From Zanthoxylum bungeanum (Eukaryota > Streptophyta > Magnoliopsida > Sapindales > Rutaceae): a DNA stretch of 64,000 nucleotides. Under the pieces are notes generated by a model that saw only the letters and a list, made by a program, of their open reading frames with translations, did not search any database and had not been told where the DNA came from. Location of the stretch: NCBI GenBank assembly GCA_019454045.1, contig SKCR01037650.1, positions 1 to 64,000 on the forward strand, given 5' to 3'. The position numbers were made by a program, and so were the translations under genes. Numbering within the stretch: position 1 is the stretch's first letter; the number at the start of each line of letters is the position of its first letter. This document shows, piece after piece, positions 44,201 through 54,870 of this stretch.

Positions 44201-44950
44201 GTGGAGAGAACCCCTTCATAACCCTAAAGTTTTCCCTGCAAATTTCCAAAATAGATTAAACCATTGCTTATCTTACTCTTATTGGATTACCAGCAAGCGT
44301 GGTTTAATACCTTTCTAATCCAAAACCCTAAGAAAAGCCATTCATGGTTATTTTTCTTTAATTCCAAAATAACCGTAGAAAGCCTTCCAAACTGGTTCCA
44401 ACACTGGTGGAACTATTATGGACCAAGCCCAGAAATATTAACCCCCAATGCAAAATCCTGCCTAAACCTTTTCAAAGCCCACTATGTTCCCTCAGCTTCA
44501 GAGAAAAGATTCCCCCCTTTTCTTTGTTTCTGTACAAATTTTTTCTTACCTTGGGTCTGGATGTGGAGTCTTCAATTCTACACCCAAGAAACCCATTTGC
44601 TTCTCCAAAGAACCTTCAAAGTTAAATGGTGGTCCAAATTTGACGAAGAGTCAAAGCTGATACAAAACATGGTCCAGCAATGGCTCTGTGCTAAAGGCCA
44701 TATTAAATCCAATATTGAAGTTGTTAAAGCCCAAAGCACGTTTCTCTCTCAGAAATCTATGGCCCAATCTCTCCTTGCAGGTGCCAAGTCTGAAGATGAA
44801 TATTTTCAAGTTATGCAACAACTTCTTGCCTCGAGACCAGCATCTTCTGCTGCCAGCTCTTCAAGTGGTGGGGAGCCACAGCCTTTTATTTCTCTTGGAG
44901 ATGATAACGAAGATGATTGTTTCGGTATCCTATCCTCTTTAAAGCATTAA
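44201..44950 (+). pseudogene. Endogenous pararetrovirus: ORF2 C-terminal part
   Basis: The second viral ORF continues here in plus orientation from the point also present at 41,340-41,428. It is open from about 44,264 to TAA at 44,948-44,950 (228 codons). It has a tryptophan-rich middle (WFQHWWNYYGPSP) and an acidic serine-rich end (GGEPQPFISLGDDNEDD). I do not recognise a function. A small lesion near 44,285 separates it from the upstream frame. Confidence 0.65.
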
Positions 44951-45640
44951 AAGCAAAAAAAAAAAAAAAAAAAAAAAGTCTTTGTACAAAAGAAAATTAT
45001 TTTCTTTTCCCCTTCACTCACTATTCTCTTCACGAGAAAAAAGCTGTGGGAAAAGTAATTTTCAAAATCAGGTATCCAAAGCTCACAACAGGCACCGGTG
45101 GGACCTTGTGCAGTGTTACAATTCAAAATAATTGATGACAAAACCACGTGAAAGCAAAAGCAAAAGCAGAACATCTTATGACAATCTTGAAGAAAAGCAT
45201 CCAAAGCCAAGCATCTTACTATACCCATGTGAAGAAAAGCATCCAAAGCCAAGCATCTTACTATACCCATGTGAAGAAAGCATCCAAAGCCAAGCATCTT
45301 ACTATAGCCATGTGAAGAAAGCATTCAAAGCCATCCAAAAGCACGGAAAAGCAGAGGCATCGTACTTTTTGTAATAATTGTAGTTTGAAATAGTTGTTGG
45401 ATGTTGGGTATATAGTTCCCATTCACCTTCAGCAGAAGGCATCCGTTTTTTTTTTTTAGAATCATCTTTCAATTTCTCTCTTCAACTTTTCTCTTTAAGT
45501 TTAACTTTCATTTAGTTCTTCAAAGAGAGATGTAAGCATTTGTTTCAAAATATATGTAAAAGCTGTGTATGTTTATTTAAAAGCAATTTTCAAAGCATGC
45601 TCGCAGATTGATAATTATATCAATCCTGCCATTTAAACTG
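44951..45640 (+). promoter_or_regulatory. Pararetrovirus intergenic region, promoter-like
   Basis: After ORF2 comes an A23 run (about 44,956-44,978), then a G-box CACGTG (45,145-45,150). A 42-bp repeat with units starting about 45,189, 45,231, 45,273 and 45,314 (GAAGAAAAGCATCCAAAGCC) follows, then TATATAG (45,409-45,415). A pyrimidine-rich stretch after the TATA box would be the start of a leader. Repeated enhancer blocks upstream of a TATA box are usual for plant pararetrovirus promoters. Activity here is unknown. Confidence 0.5.
45189..45325. repeat. 42-bp direct repeats, 3.3 units
   Basis: The unit starting GAAGAAAAGCATCCAAAGCC and containing ATCTTACTATACCCATGT repeats with periods of 42, 42 and 41 bp. 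It lies within the presumed viral promoter. Confidence 0.85.
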
Positions 45641-46090
45641 TTACTACTCCTCTGAGGCATAGAGACCAGATCTCTCCCCTCAGTTGTAATTCTCTTCTCC
45701 CTCCTTCACTCAGAGCACCATTTCTGGGATCCAGATCTGGTACTGTGTTTGTCACCCCCAGCCTTATTAAAACCTGAACATTGTGCATCTTCATATACAT
45801 CATTGTATCTTTATGATCCTGTCGTGTATGGTATATATATATATATATTCCTTTCCTAAGAGCTTCCTTTGCATCCTTAAGCTCCCAAAACACATTCCTT
45901 TCCTAAGAGCTTCATTTGCAACCTTAAGCTCCTAAAACACGTACGCTAGCCTCAAGATCCATGCTCTAATGTTTTCTATCAATAAAACACAAAAGAAACT
46001 ACAAAACACGTAAAATGACATGAAACATAACCAAATAATAAGCTAAAAATATTTGAATAAGTGTGTATAAATCATACTTATCAGTTACCC
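45641..46090. other. Unassigned segment with a 47-bp duplication
   Basis: The unit 'attcctttcctaagagcttc...ccaaaacac' occurs twice in tandem (about 45,848-45,894 and 45,895-45,941). 'atctttatgatcctgtcgtg' at 45,808-45,833 also occurs, inverted, at about 43,998-44,024 in the viral protease fragment, so some viral sequence probably reaches here. Nothing else is recognised. Confidence 0.4.
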
Positions 46091-46514
46091 AAAGCTCGAA
46101 ATGCCACGCCGGCCTCCAGACACAATGCTATGTTTAATCCGAGGCTCCAAATGCCACGCAGGCCGTGGGGCCTTCCCTGAGCTATACACCTCAAATAGGG
46201 ATGTCAAACGCCACACAGGCCCTCGCACTATAAGTGTTATGATCATCCCGAGGCTACAATCGTCACGTAGGTCCTCCCACTCAATCGCGTTATGTAGCTT
46301 GCCTTCTAAGCTTCATGCCTGATAACGCCTCAGTATCCCCCATTCCATCAGATGTCGTTCAACTGCTCTAAATGAGAGGCATGTGATTTGATGATTTGTG
46401 TCATTCTTGCATCCACTCTTCAATCGATGCTTCCCCAACTCTGTGGCTTCCATCTCCTACCATCATCTTATTATGCTTGCTGCTTTTTGTACGATCCCCA
46501 TAAATGACGTTAAT
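46091..46514 (-). mobile_element. Diverged gypsy internal fragment with short repeats
   Basis: Four degenerate units of 'cgaggctacaaatgccacgc' type lie at about 46,095-46,290. The last ~90 bp before 46,515 align with the gag start and PBS of Gypsy-A: a Met-rich complement 'catcatcttattatgcttgc', then ATCCCCA and a degenerate primer site. This is the 5' internal end of an older relative of the family on the minus strand. Confidence 0.45.
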
Positions 46515-47156
46515 TGTTGACTATTGTTCTTCATTCCAATGGTAATATGGGAAATTAACCCCTCGAAAAAACCTCCACCAGCATTGAATTTATTTGGTTA
46601 GTAGGGAACTAAAGAAAACTTAGCAAGTAAACAAATAATCACTAAGACAAGGATTTACGTGGTTTGACAGAGAGTGACTTCAATCTACGTCCACGGGAGG
46701 AAGTGGGTATTTTATTATTGCTCGGGGTCAAAACCGACCCAAATTAAAAGTGGCGTAGTGTTCTTACAAAGAGTAAATAAAATCTCGGGTCTTACACTAT
46801 CCCGTTACAAATCACTCACTTGGTCAAGTAACTGACCAACTTTTCTTTCTCTATCACTAGTTTAGAAGCTCTTAACTCTTTTACAAGTTTTAAGATATGA
46901 AAATTTCTATCCAAAAAACTCTCATTGAATCTAAAACTTCAACTCCTTTATATAGACTTCCAAATTCACTATTACACCGCCTATGATGTCAGCTCATGTC
47001 ACATTTCCATCATTGTCATCGCAATTCTCCTCAACTATCCACAATTCGGCCAATCATATTAGCCCATTTTACTGTCACTGTATCGGTCTATGGCGGCCTC
47101 TGGTGACTCTGCTCTGCCACTTCCTTACCGTTGCACCACCCTATGTCGGCTGGCAG
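46515..47156 (-). mobile_element. Diverged gypsy LTR, left part
   Basis: Starting TGTTGACTATTG, this follows the Gypsy-A LTR block by block: 'ggtaatatggga', 'tgaatttatttggttag', 'ggatttacgtggttt', 'ctacgtccacgg'. Many changes separate them. It is interrupted at 47,156 by a copia solo LTR and resumes at 49,157. Confidence 0.6.
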
Positions 47157-49151
47157 TGTTGGACAATTATGACCCATAGCATCACTATTTGTACAGAACA
47201 TGGTGTTGTTGTACAAATTAACTATGTGACAAAGGAAATTGCTCTTTTATCATTTGTAATTGGATTACCAAGATACATAAATGATAAAAGTCCATATGAT
47301 TAGTTCCGGATTAATAAGATATGAGACAATATTAATCCACTAAGGTTTAATCATTAAATATCCCTAGTCGTAGTATTATCGAGACTGGACATCGATAATA
47401 CGGAATAGACTAGTATTGCACTTGTGCGCGTTGTGGGAGCATAACGGCATAGTTCTCATATATTTAAGTATTGGATACTTATGCAAGTGTGATAGGAGGT
47501 TGTGTTTATCGATGTTACGGAAACAGCTTCGGTCTGGATAGACCCCTCAGAATTCCATTGGTAGTATGACTATGTGTCTATGGGAGTCCGAATCAGGGTA
47601 GGTGTATTTAGTCTTAACCTGAGACTTGCATCGCTAATACTTGCGACAATCAATATACTTTGATTTTAGTCGTCCGGGGCTTTAACAGGTTCTGTGTACG
47701 CCTCTTCTGGGTATATTGAGAATCGTAGTGTATTGGGTGTGATGTCAAGATGGAAGTATCACTCCAATCATATGGAGATGATGATCACGTAGGATACGAA
47801 ACTAGTACTCTTATGTACTGCAGTCATCGGGATAATATGACTAGGTCATGCTTATCCGATTATAAAGACTAGTTACTAAAGATCCAATATATGTTTCGTA
47901 CTGGGTAGACACAATTCCAGCCTCAGACCTAGCATGTGACATTCGATACTGGATCGTTATACGCAATACTACGTATACTACGCCTGACATAGATTACATA
48001 TTCCTTAAAAAGAATATTTCTGGAGAATTGGGTAGGCACGATGCTTTGCTAGAAGCCAATCATGTCTTGTAAATCGGTAAGAACGTGGTACCAGGTACGC
48101 ACGTATTCAGATTTTCCGATGACCGGATTTACTGCCAACATATCCAGGGATCTCATTGGTTGTTTCCCGAAGATTCACCGATGACGTATGACTCGAATAT
48201 AATTAATCTGTGATTAATTAGATGAGAGGGAAAATTAATCTAGGATTAATTACAGAGAAATTTTATCTGGGATAAAATACTATTAGAAGAGAGAGAACGA
48301 TTAATTCGGAATTAATCGGTAAAATAATATATTCGATATATTAAATGAAATTAGATTTCATGACGGAATTAGAATTGGATTTTAATTCGGGCGAACGAAT
48401 TAATTTAGAATTAATTCTCGAGCGATGTGAATAGTAATTTTACTAGGCATAATTATTTAATTAAATTTGATTTAATTACGTCGCAACGGAAAATTCGTTA
48501 ATTCGAAATTAGCGAACCCGAGCCCTGGAGTGTTTGCGGGCCCACTCCGATTTTGAATTAAAGTGGGGCCCACACTTGTCACATCACCTAGTCAACTTTA
48601 TCAACTTTTTGTTGATAGATGTAGATGGGATTTTGATGGTTGCTTGTTTCTTACACATACATTATTTAAGTTGATGTGATAATGACTTGTACCAACTTTT
48701 TGGAAAATTGGTAAATGGTAATTGATTTTTTAAAATCAAAGACACAACTTGAAAAATAATACTCTTCTCTTTCTTCTCTACAAGGCCGAAAATGGCCCTC
48801 ACCATTTTCTTCTCATTGGCCGAATGGCCTCCCAATTTTCTCTCCTTCTTGGCTTGGCCGAGACATACACAAGAGAAGGGGAAAATTTTGTTGCAAAATT
48901 TTTCAATTGCTAGCACATAAAGAGTTAAACAAAGGTGATAGGGAAACCAATCCATGAGTTTGGAATTCAAGGACAACCTTGGAAGCTCAACATACATCAA
49001 AGGGGGACTTGGAGCACAACACAAAGACTTGGAATTTTGTTATCTCCTACATCTAAAACCGATCAAAGTGAGTATTTTCCGCATTCTTACTATGTTGTAT
49101 TCACATGATTTCTTGCTTAATTGATCTTGGTTTGACCTAGAAAACCTAACA
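47157..49151 (+). mobile_element. Copia-B family solo LTR
   Basis: This 1,995-bp LTR runs in the opposite orientation to the other copies, from TGTTGGACAATTATG to GAAAACCTAACA. It is flanked by the perfect target duplication GGCAG (47,152-47,156 and 49,152-49,156). No PBS, PPT or internal sequence is attached, so it is a product of LTR-LTR recombination. It contains the AATTAATC repeat block near 48,190-48,310. Confidence 0.92.
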
Positions 49152-49156
49152 GGCAG

Positions 49157-49630
49157 GGGCTATTTCCAATAAGAACCGTTGTTTTTCCCACAATCATCAT
49201 TAGCCTTCTAGAAGCTTATCATTTTAATTAGGGCATACGTCACATGATCTTAAGGACAAATTAACTGTGGTCCCAACTCCATTTCTCGGGTCGGCATACC
49301 GAGGTGAATGAAACTTGATAAGGATTCTTGACTTCTTTAACCAAGCCAGGTTCACTAACAATGACCACCTCTGGTCGGCTTTCACAAACACTTAAATGCT
49401 GCCAAATCCATCATTTCTTCTTTAGGTCGGGTCAGTATCCCAACTTCCTTCATCACCGGCATGTTCTGCCTTCAGGAGAATTCTTCTGTATAGTGGGGTC
49501 ATACCTCTTTGTCTAACTTCAGCCTCTCTAGATCATTGGACCTTCATCATCCTCTTTTGGCCAAATACAAACCCCATCTACCCCCTCCTCGGTATTTGAA
49601 TTTCCTCGAGGTGAAAAACCACCATGAACA
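49157..49630 (-). mobile_element. Diverged gypsy LTR, right part
   Basis: This continues the LTR split at 47,156. It holds GTCGG-rich U3-like sequence (TCGGGTCGGCATACCGAGG, CTCTGGTCGGC) and ends near 'accaccatgaacaaca', the counterpart of CACCATCAACA. The end position is approximate. Confidence 0.5.
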
Positions 49631-49633
49631 ACA

Positions 49634-50690
49634 TTAAATATTTTTTATACATACTTTTTCATGGATGTTAGCTAATTGAGGTGGTAAAAACTTTTAAGTA
49701 AAATATATATATATATATATATGAAGGTTTAATCTCGTTCACATAGATGGATGGAAATTAAAATACCATTAAATTATAACGGTAAAAAAGAAATGTTTAT
49801 TAGTTGTATTTCTCAATCAATTATGTAAGATTGAACAGAAACATAAAAAGATGTGAACAAAATGTGTTCAAATATGCACTGTAGTCCGTCCACTAGTTAC
49901 TAACACTTTCCTATTCTTTGCTTGATCTGCCTCAAAGAAAGCCTTATTTTCTTTGGCTTGTTGATTGCTACATAAAATTGCTATTAATAATTGCAGTACA
50001 TGCACCTTGCGAGAATTATTCAATGTTTCCTTTTTAAGTGGTAGCAGGTATAACAACTTTGATACTATAATATTGTTTGTAGTAGTTAATTAAATTAGTC
50101 TCAAACTCTGTTATGTGATGATATATGGGTATTTTTCTCGTCATTTTTCAGGTTTGACAAACTCACTTTTGAATAGTGATATAGCAAATTTGGATTCGGT
50201 GCTTATCCGAATTTTGTATTGATTTTTTTTTGAAATAAATTATGATAGATAATTATTGAAAAATAATTAAAATATGAACCTTTTATTTCTATTAAAATAT
50301 GTATGACAGAATATTGTGAAAAACTTAACACAACTCAGCTCAGCTCAACAATACTGAATTCATATTCGTGCTATATGATATATTCAAATATACCTCCTTC
50401 GAATTTAGCCTAAAGTTAGTTTTCTCTTGGTATAGAAAAAAAATAAGTAGTAAAAGTACCGAAATGCAATTCATTATATTAAAAATATTAAATAATTCAG
50501 CAAATCCAAGATAAAATATTTACATCTCTATAATATCATAATATCAATGCATATAGAGAAATTCTAAAAAGAAAGAAGATCAACATTCAATAAATAAAAA
50601 ACTGCTTGTGTAAAATAATGAAATAAAAAATTGAAATTAAAATAGAAGTAAAATTAATAATAAAATTTTGAAATTATGGTAAAAATAAAT
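49634..50690. other. AT-rich intergenic DNA
   Basis: No gene is seen. There is an (AT)n run at about 49,703-49,722. The last bases, AAAGT at 50,691-50,695, match the right flank of the following gypsy composite. Confidence 0.5.
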
Positions 50691-50698
50691 AAAGTATC

Positions 50699-52248
50699 TC
50701 AGATTGGGCGGCCTCGCGCTCTTTGTCTGGCCGCCATAACTTCGTGGTCAATGTATTTGTTCAGGTATCCGTTTCGTGCTAGGTCTTCCATTTGTTCCCG
50801 CAGATCTTTACACCCGTCCGTTGCATGTCCTCTGGAGTTGTGATGTATGCAATAAGCCTTTTGGTTCCTCTTGTCCGGGGGAAATCTTCTTTGGTCGGGT
50901 TCTACTAAGAGGCCTTTCCCCTGAATCTCCATGACAATTTATCCCAGTGGTTTCTTTAGGGGAATGTATGCATCTTCCCCGACCACATGATTTACTTGGG
51001 TCGGCGCCCTTTTCTCTTGGTTGTCTCGGTGCAGTGGTTTGAACTCCTTGTGTTTTGGGGGTGGTCTTCTGGATTCTCTTTCTACGCGGCGGGAGGCGCC
51101 CTCTCTTGTGGTCCTTTCTCTGATGGTGTTCCCTCTTCGGGATATTTTCTCCTCATTTTCTAACAGAACGAACTTTCGGGCCACCTCCAGGGCGGTTGCG
51201 TAGTCCGGGGTGTCTTGGATCCTTAGGTGGGTCCATAGCCTCCCGACTTTCAAGGCTCCCTTCAAGCTTTCCAGGGCCTCGGGGGATTCATACCCTCCGA
51301 CTTCGAGTACCATATTGTGGTATCTTTCAATAAATATTTTCAAAGGTTCATCGTCTCCTTGTTTCATAAGTCTTAGTTCTCCAATTGTCTTTCTGGGGAC
51401 GCAAGCCCCCTTGAAGTGCCGTATGAATGACTTTCTGAGTTGTGTGAAGCTGCTGATGCTTCTTGGGGCTAGGCTTCTATACCATAGGATGGCCGGTCCG
51501 GCTAGAGTTAAGGGGAACACTTTGCAAATGGCGTCCCCTGTTACCCCTTGTACCTCCAGATGAAGCCTTCGATGTGGGTTTTGGGATCGGTATGGCCCTT
51601 GTATGGCGCCATGGTTGGCATGCTGAATCTTTTTGGGAATTTTTCTGACCTTATTTCTTCTGTGAGGGGAGACTCATCTTTGCCGTCCCGGGCATCTCCT
51701 ATGTATGTATTGGGGAATACTCCCCGTCTGGCTAGCTCCTCCCGTAACCAAGATTTCATGCTGCTGTCTTTGGTTCCATGTCGCCTCTTGCGGTTTCCTC
51801 TCTTTCTGTTGTCTTGGGCGTGGTGCTTCTCAGGTCCGGTATCTTCCCGCGCTCTTTCGTCATATTCTTTCCCTCTTCTCCTGGTGTTGTGAGGGCTATC
51901 ATAGGAGGGGTCTGGTGACGATTTGTCATCCTCTTCCTCCCACATGTCCTCAGTTTGGGAATCTTTCTGAACCACCACAGATCTTACCCCGTAGGGGCCC
52001 CTCCTCCGGGGTCTGTCGTCCTCACTTGTATCAACAATTCTTTTTCCCTCTGCTATTTCGTTCCTTCGTCGGCTAGTCCCGGTGTCGAATTTCCCGTCGT
52101 GCGCTCCTTCTATCTTTTCCAACCGGTTTACTATGGTTTTTAGCAGGGTTTGATTTTCCTCCCTTTCTTTCCTTAGGTTCTCTTCGATCTTCTCCATCCA
52201 ATCTGCAGCCGAGCTCCCTGATGATTGGTGGTTTCCGCCTTCCGCCAT
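50699..52248 (-). pseudogene. Gag of the rearranged gypsy element
   Basis: The frame begins at ATG 52,248 (MAEGGNHQSSGSSAADWMEK) with a short coiled coil and acidic linker. The gag core follows (GPAILWYRSLAP, FIRHFKGACVP, FIERYHNM), then the zinc-knuckle-like CIHHNSRGHATDGC. Compared with Gypsy-A, a ~10-bp deletion near 51,558 shifts the frame, and a CAA-to-TAA change at about 50,939 adds a stop. It is truncated at 50,699 before the protease. It retains the N-terminus that is broken in Gypsy-A. Confidence 0.85.
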
Positions 52249-52280
52249 TGTCTCACTACGCGAGTTGCTTTTTGTTGAGT

Positions 52281-52299
52281 CCCCACAGACGGCGCCAAC
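52281..52299 (-). promoter_or_regulatory. Primer binding site of the rearranged gypsy element
   Basis: On the minus strand this reads TTGGCGCCGTCTGTGGGG next to the LTR start (TGTTGACGG at 52,300 on the plus strand). It is the unmutated form of the Gypsy-A site. Confidence 0.75.
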
Positions 52300-52438
52300 T
52301 GTTGACGGTGGATTTTGGTCTCAGGGCAATATGGGAATATCACTCTCGAGGAAATCCTCCTTCAATAGTGAATTTGTTTGGTTATGGGGGACCAAAGGTA
52401 AATTTAGCAGAAAAAAGATAAATACACCAATCAACAGG
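52300..52438 (-). mobile_element. 5' LTR fragment (139 bp)
   Basis: Only the PBS-proximal part remains (TGTTGACGG to CACCAATCAACA). After that the sequence jumps to the aORF region in the opposite sense. U3 and its TATA box are gone. Confidence 0.85.
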
Positions 52439-53246
52439 GAGAAATAAAAGAAGTCAGGACCCTAAAACATGAAGCTGAGAAGAAGGGACACATGAAAATG
52501 ATAAAGAACCCATAATCTCCCGATCTGAAGATATCAGGGACTGAAACATCCTCTTCAAACGATCTCAGAACCCGACCCCAATCCCCAGTAGCCCAGAACC
52601 AAAGATCTTTGAAATTCTTGTTGGAGTCAGGGAGTTTCTGGACAACGTTGGACGAACTATCATAAGCAGAGAGGTAATACCAACCGTGGTGAGTCTTTGG
52701 GTTGGACTTCAAACGATATAACCTCTTCACCTCTTCCAAAGAAGGTTCACCCAACCCCGCCCGGTGCCAAACCACATGTATGCCGGCCAAAATCCTCCAA
52801 CTATTTAAACTCAATTGACATGGGGTAATCTCCATCTCAGCCAGCATCCAAGCAAAGTAACGTTGCATCGGCAACCGTAGTCCACACTCAAATAAAGCAG
52901 GAAGAAGTGCCACCGAGCCATCGTCAGGTTGGCTAGCACGATCCATCGGACCGGGAACTTCGAGGGCAATATCTATTGGAATATCGTATCGTTGCCGCAA
53001 CAGCGCCAGGTGGTCCTCAGTTATCTTGGAAGGCCGATTCATATCCAGAGCCGAGCTATCAAGTTCACCGGGCTCTGGATCCATCCGAGGGACCCTCTGG
53101 TGATAAGTATCTTGCTCAACTTCGGAAGGGGTAGGGGTAGTGTCAAGGTCTTCCACACTGGGTGCCCCCGAGCCCGAGGAAAGCTCTTCAGCAAGGGGAG
53201 TTGAGGGTCTAGCAGGTTTTAAAGAGGAAGATCTGTTGTCAGACAT
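52439..53246 (-). pseudogene. aORF exon with the conserved gypsy-associated domain, truncated
   Basis: This is the antisense extra gene of the gypsy family, here on the minus strand because the element half runs plus. The acceptor CAG (53,249-53,251) precedes ATG 53,246 (MSDNRSSSLKPARPS). After a low-complexity acidic start comes a domain with ALFECGLRLPMQRYFAWMLA, SLNSWRILAGIHVVWHRAG and GWYYLSA (about residues 115-215). From memory this matches the plant 'putative gypsy type transposon' family (PF04195). The frame is open to about 52,440, where the rearrangement cuts into the following intron. The coiled-coil exon seen in Gypsy-A is absent. Its biochemical role is unknown. Confidence 0.65.
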
Positions 53247-53248
53247 TC

Positions 53249-53690
53249 CTGACATTCGAAGAAATAGAAAGGAAGGGGAAGTCAGTCTATAGCTAAAACC
53301 CTATCAACCGCCCAGGGATTCCGAGGAAACTAAAAAGGTAGGTTCTAAAAAAGTGCCCTAAAACGAAGTCCTACAGACTATAAGTCACTCCCTAGCAACA
53401 TCAAAACTGAAAAGAGATTCGAAAAATACACAAAAAGGCAGAGGTCGTCCAGAAAGCTTACTTGTCCTTTCAGAAAGACTAAAGATTATACGGCACGGGT
53501 TGCTCGTCTCTTACGTTCACAGGTCACGGCAGAAGAGGAAAACTCACGGCTGGAAAGAAACTTCAGGAACGCTGAATCAAACTGATAACGATTGGAGCAG
53601 GGAAAATGTTCACAAGAGGGAGATAAAAATTTGCCAAAAAGACTGCACAGTAGAAGTCTCGTCTTTTTGTAGCCATGAATGAGACGCTCA
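53249..53690 (-). promoter_or_regulatory. aORF leader: first exon, intron 1 and promoter-like site
   Basis: On the minus strand a TATA-like TACAAAAAG (about 53,660-53,668) aligns with TATAAGAG at 5,767 in Gypsy-A. An untranslated exon ends at 53,462, before GTAAGC (53,461-53,456). The intron ends TTCGAATGTCAG at 53,249. The donor and acceptor positions agree between the two copies, which differ elsewhere. Confidence 0.45.
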
Positions 53691-54055
53691 TGGTCGTTGG
53701 ATCAAAAAAGAAACCCAGATCGACGCCAAGTGTCAACTGCAAAAGAGGTCTGCCAAGATTAAACGAACGGTTGAAGATCAGCGCACTGTTAAGACGCCTC
53801 TCTACGGTCGATCCACTTCTTTTTTGGCGGGAACCCAACGGATGTTTGACAAGTGTCAAACTTAGGAAAAACCCTATAGGTGATTTGATGGGCATTTACA
53901 CGGACATGACTGTTGCGCGTCTCAAGAAAAGGTGCTTAAAAAGAGGCAACGAAAAAACTCCGGGTCGACCTCCAGCAGAGTAATCAGCACACCATCTTTA
54001 TGTAGTTCCCGGCACCAACTTGTATACTCGTTGGAACCGAGAACTAGAGGACAGA

Positions 54056-54865
54056 TGTTGATGGTGTTTTCAGGCACTATGATATTTACAGCAGCACGAC
54101 AAGGGTAGAAGGGTAATTCCCTTCCCAGGTGAGATCATTAATACTGACCCAACCCATAAAAAGCCAGCAGTAAGGGCCCGAGCATTTTACCATAAAAGAC
54201 CGACCACAACCAGGCACATTTTGGTTTCAGACCGAGCATGTTATGGTCGGTTACCGATCACTTGGTTTCATATGACCGGACATTTTTCAGAACGGCATAA
54301 ACATTCTCAGTACAAATGACCCTTATGACCGACCACATGAAGACCGAGCACGTAGCAAAGACATTCCAGAAGAAGAAGTGTCCTATTTTTACAGGGAAAG
54401 GGATAAAGTTATCCTACTTTCGTAAGGAAAGGAGATGAGTCAGTATCCAAATAGGATACAAGAAATAAAAAAAGTATTAGATTAGAAATCCTTGTAAGAG
54501 GAAAAAAGGGATTCGGCTGAAGAACTCTTATACGAATAGGAATCTGATTTCTGTACTATTATAAATAGAAGGGCATAATATGTGTAGGGGGCATCAGAAT
54601 AATCAAGCTCTGACTTGTAAAAAACAAAAAGAGATCTGAAAAGCGTGTTGGAGTAATAAAAGTATCATCCTGTTTGTGTCCGTGGACGTAGGACGGATCC
54701 AAATCCACCGAACCACGTTAAATCCCCTTGTTGATTGGTGTATTTATCTGTTTTCTGCTAAATTTGCCTTTGGTCCCCCATAACCAAACAAATTCACTAT
54801 TGAAGGAGGATTTCCTCGAGAGTGATATTCCCATATTGCCCTGAGACCAAAATCCACCGTCAACA
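54056..54865 (+). mobile_element. Gypsy-family 3' LTR
   Basis: This 810-bp LTR runs from TGTTGATGGTG to CCGTCAACA and is preceded by the PPT AACTAGAGGACAGA. U3 carries ACCGAC at 54,199-54,204 and 54,328-54,333 and GTCGGT at 54,246-54,251. A TATAAATAG box lies at 54,560-54,568. If active it would transcribe to the right. Confidence 0.9.
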
Positions 54866-54870
54866 AAAGT

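Larger units (their letters stand above)
50696..54865. mobile_element. Rearranged gypsy element: two inward parts in opposite orientation
   Basis: The left half (50,696-52,438) is minus-strand: gag, PBS and the first ~139 bp of an LTR. The right half (52,439-54,865) is plus-strand: aORF region, PPT and a complete 3' LTR. The 139-bp LTR piece differs at only about two bases from the matching part of the complete LTR, so both halves probably come from one element rearranged by inversion and deletion. AAAGT flanks both outer ends (50,691-50,695; 54,866-54,870). Confidence 0.7.
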
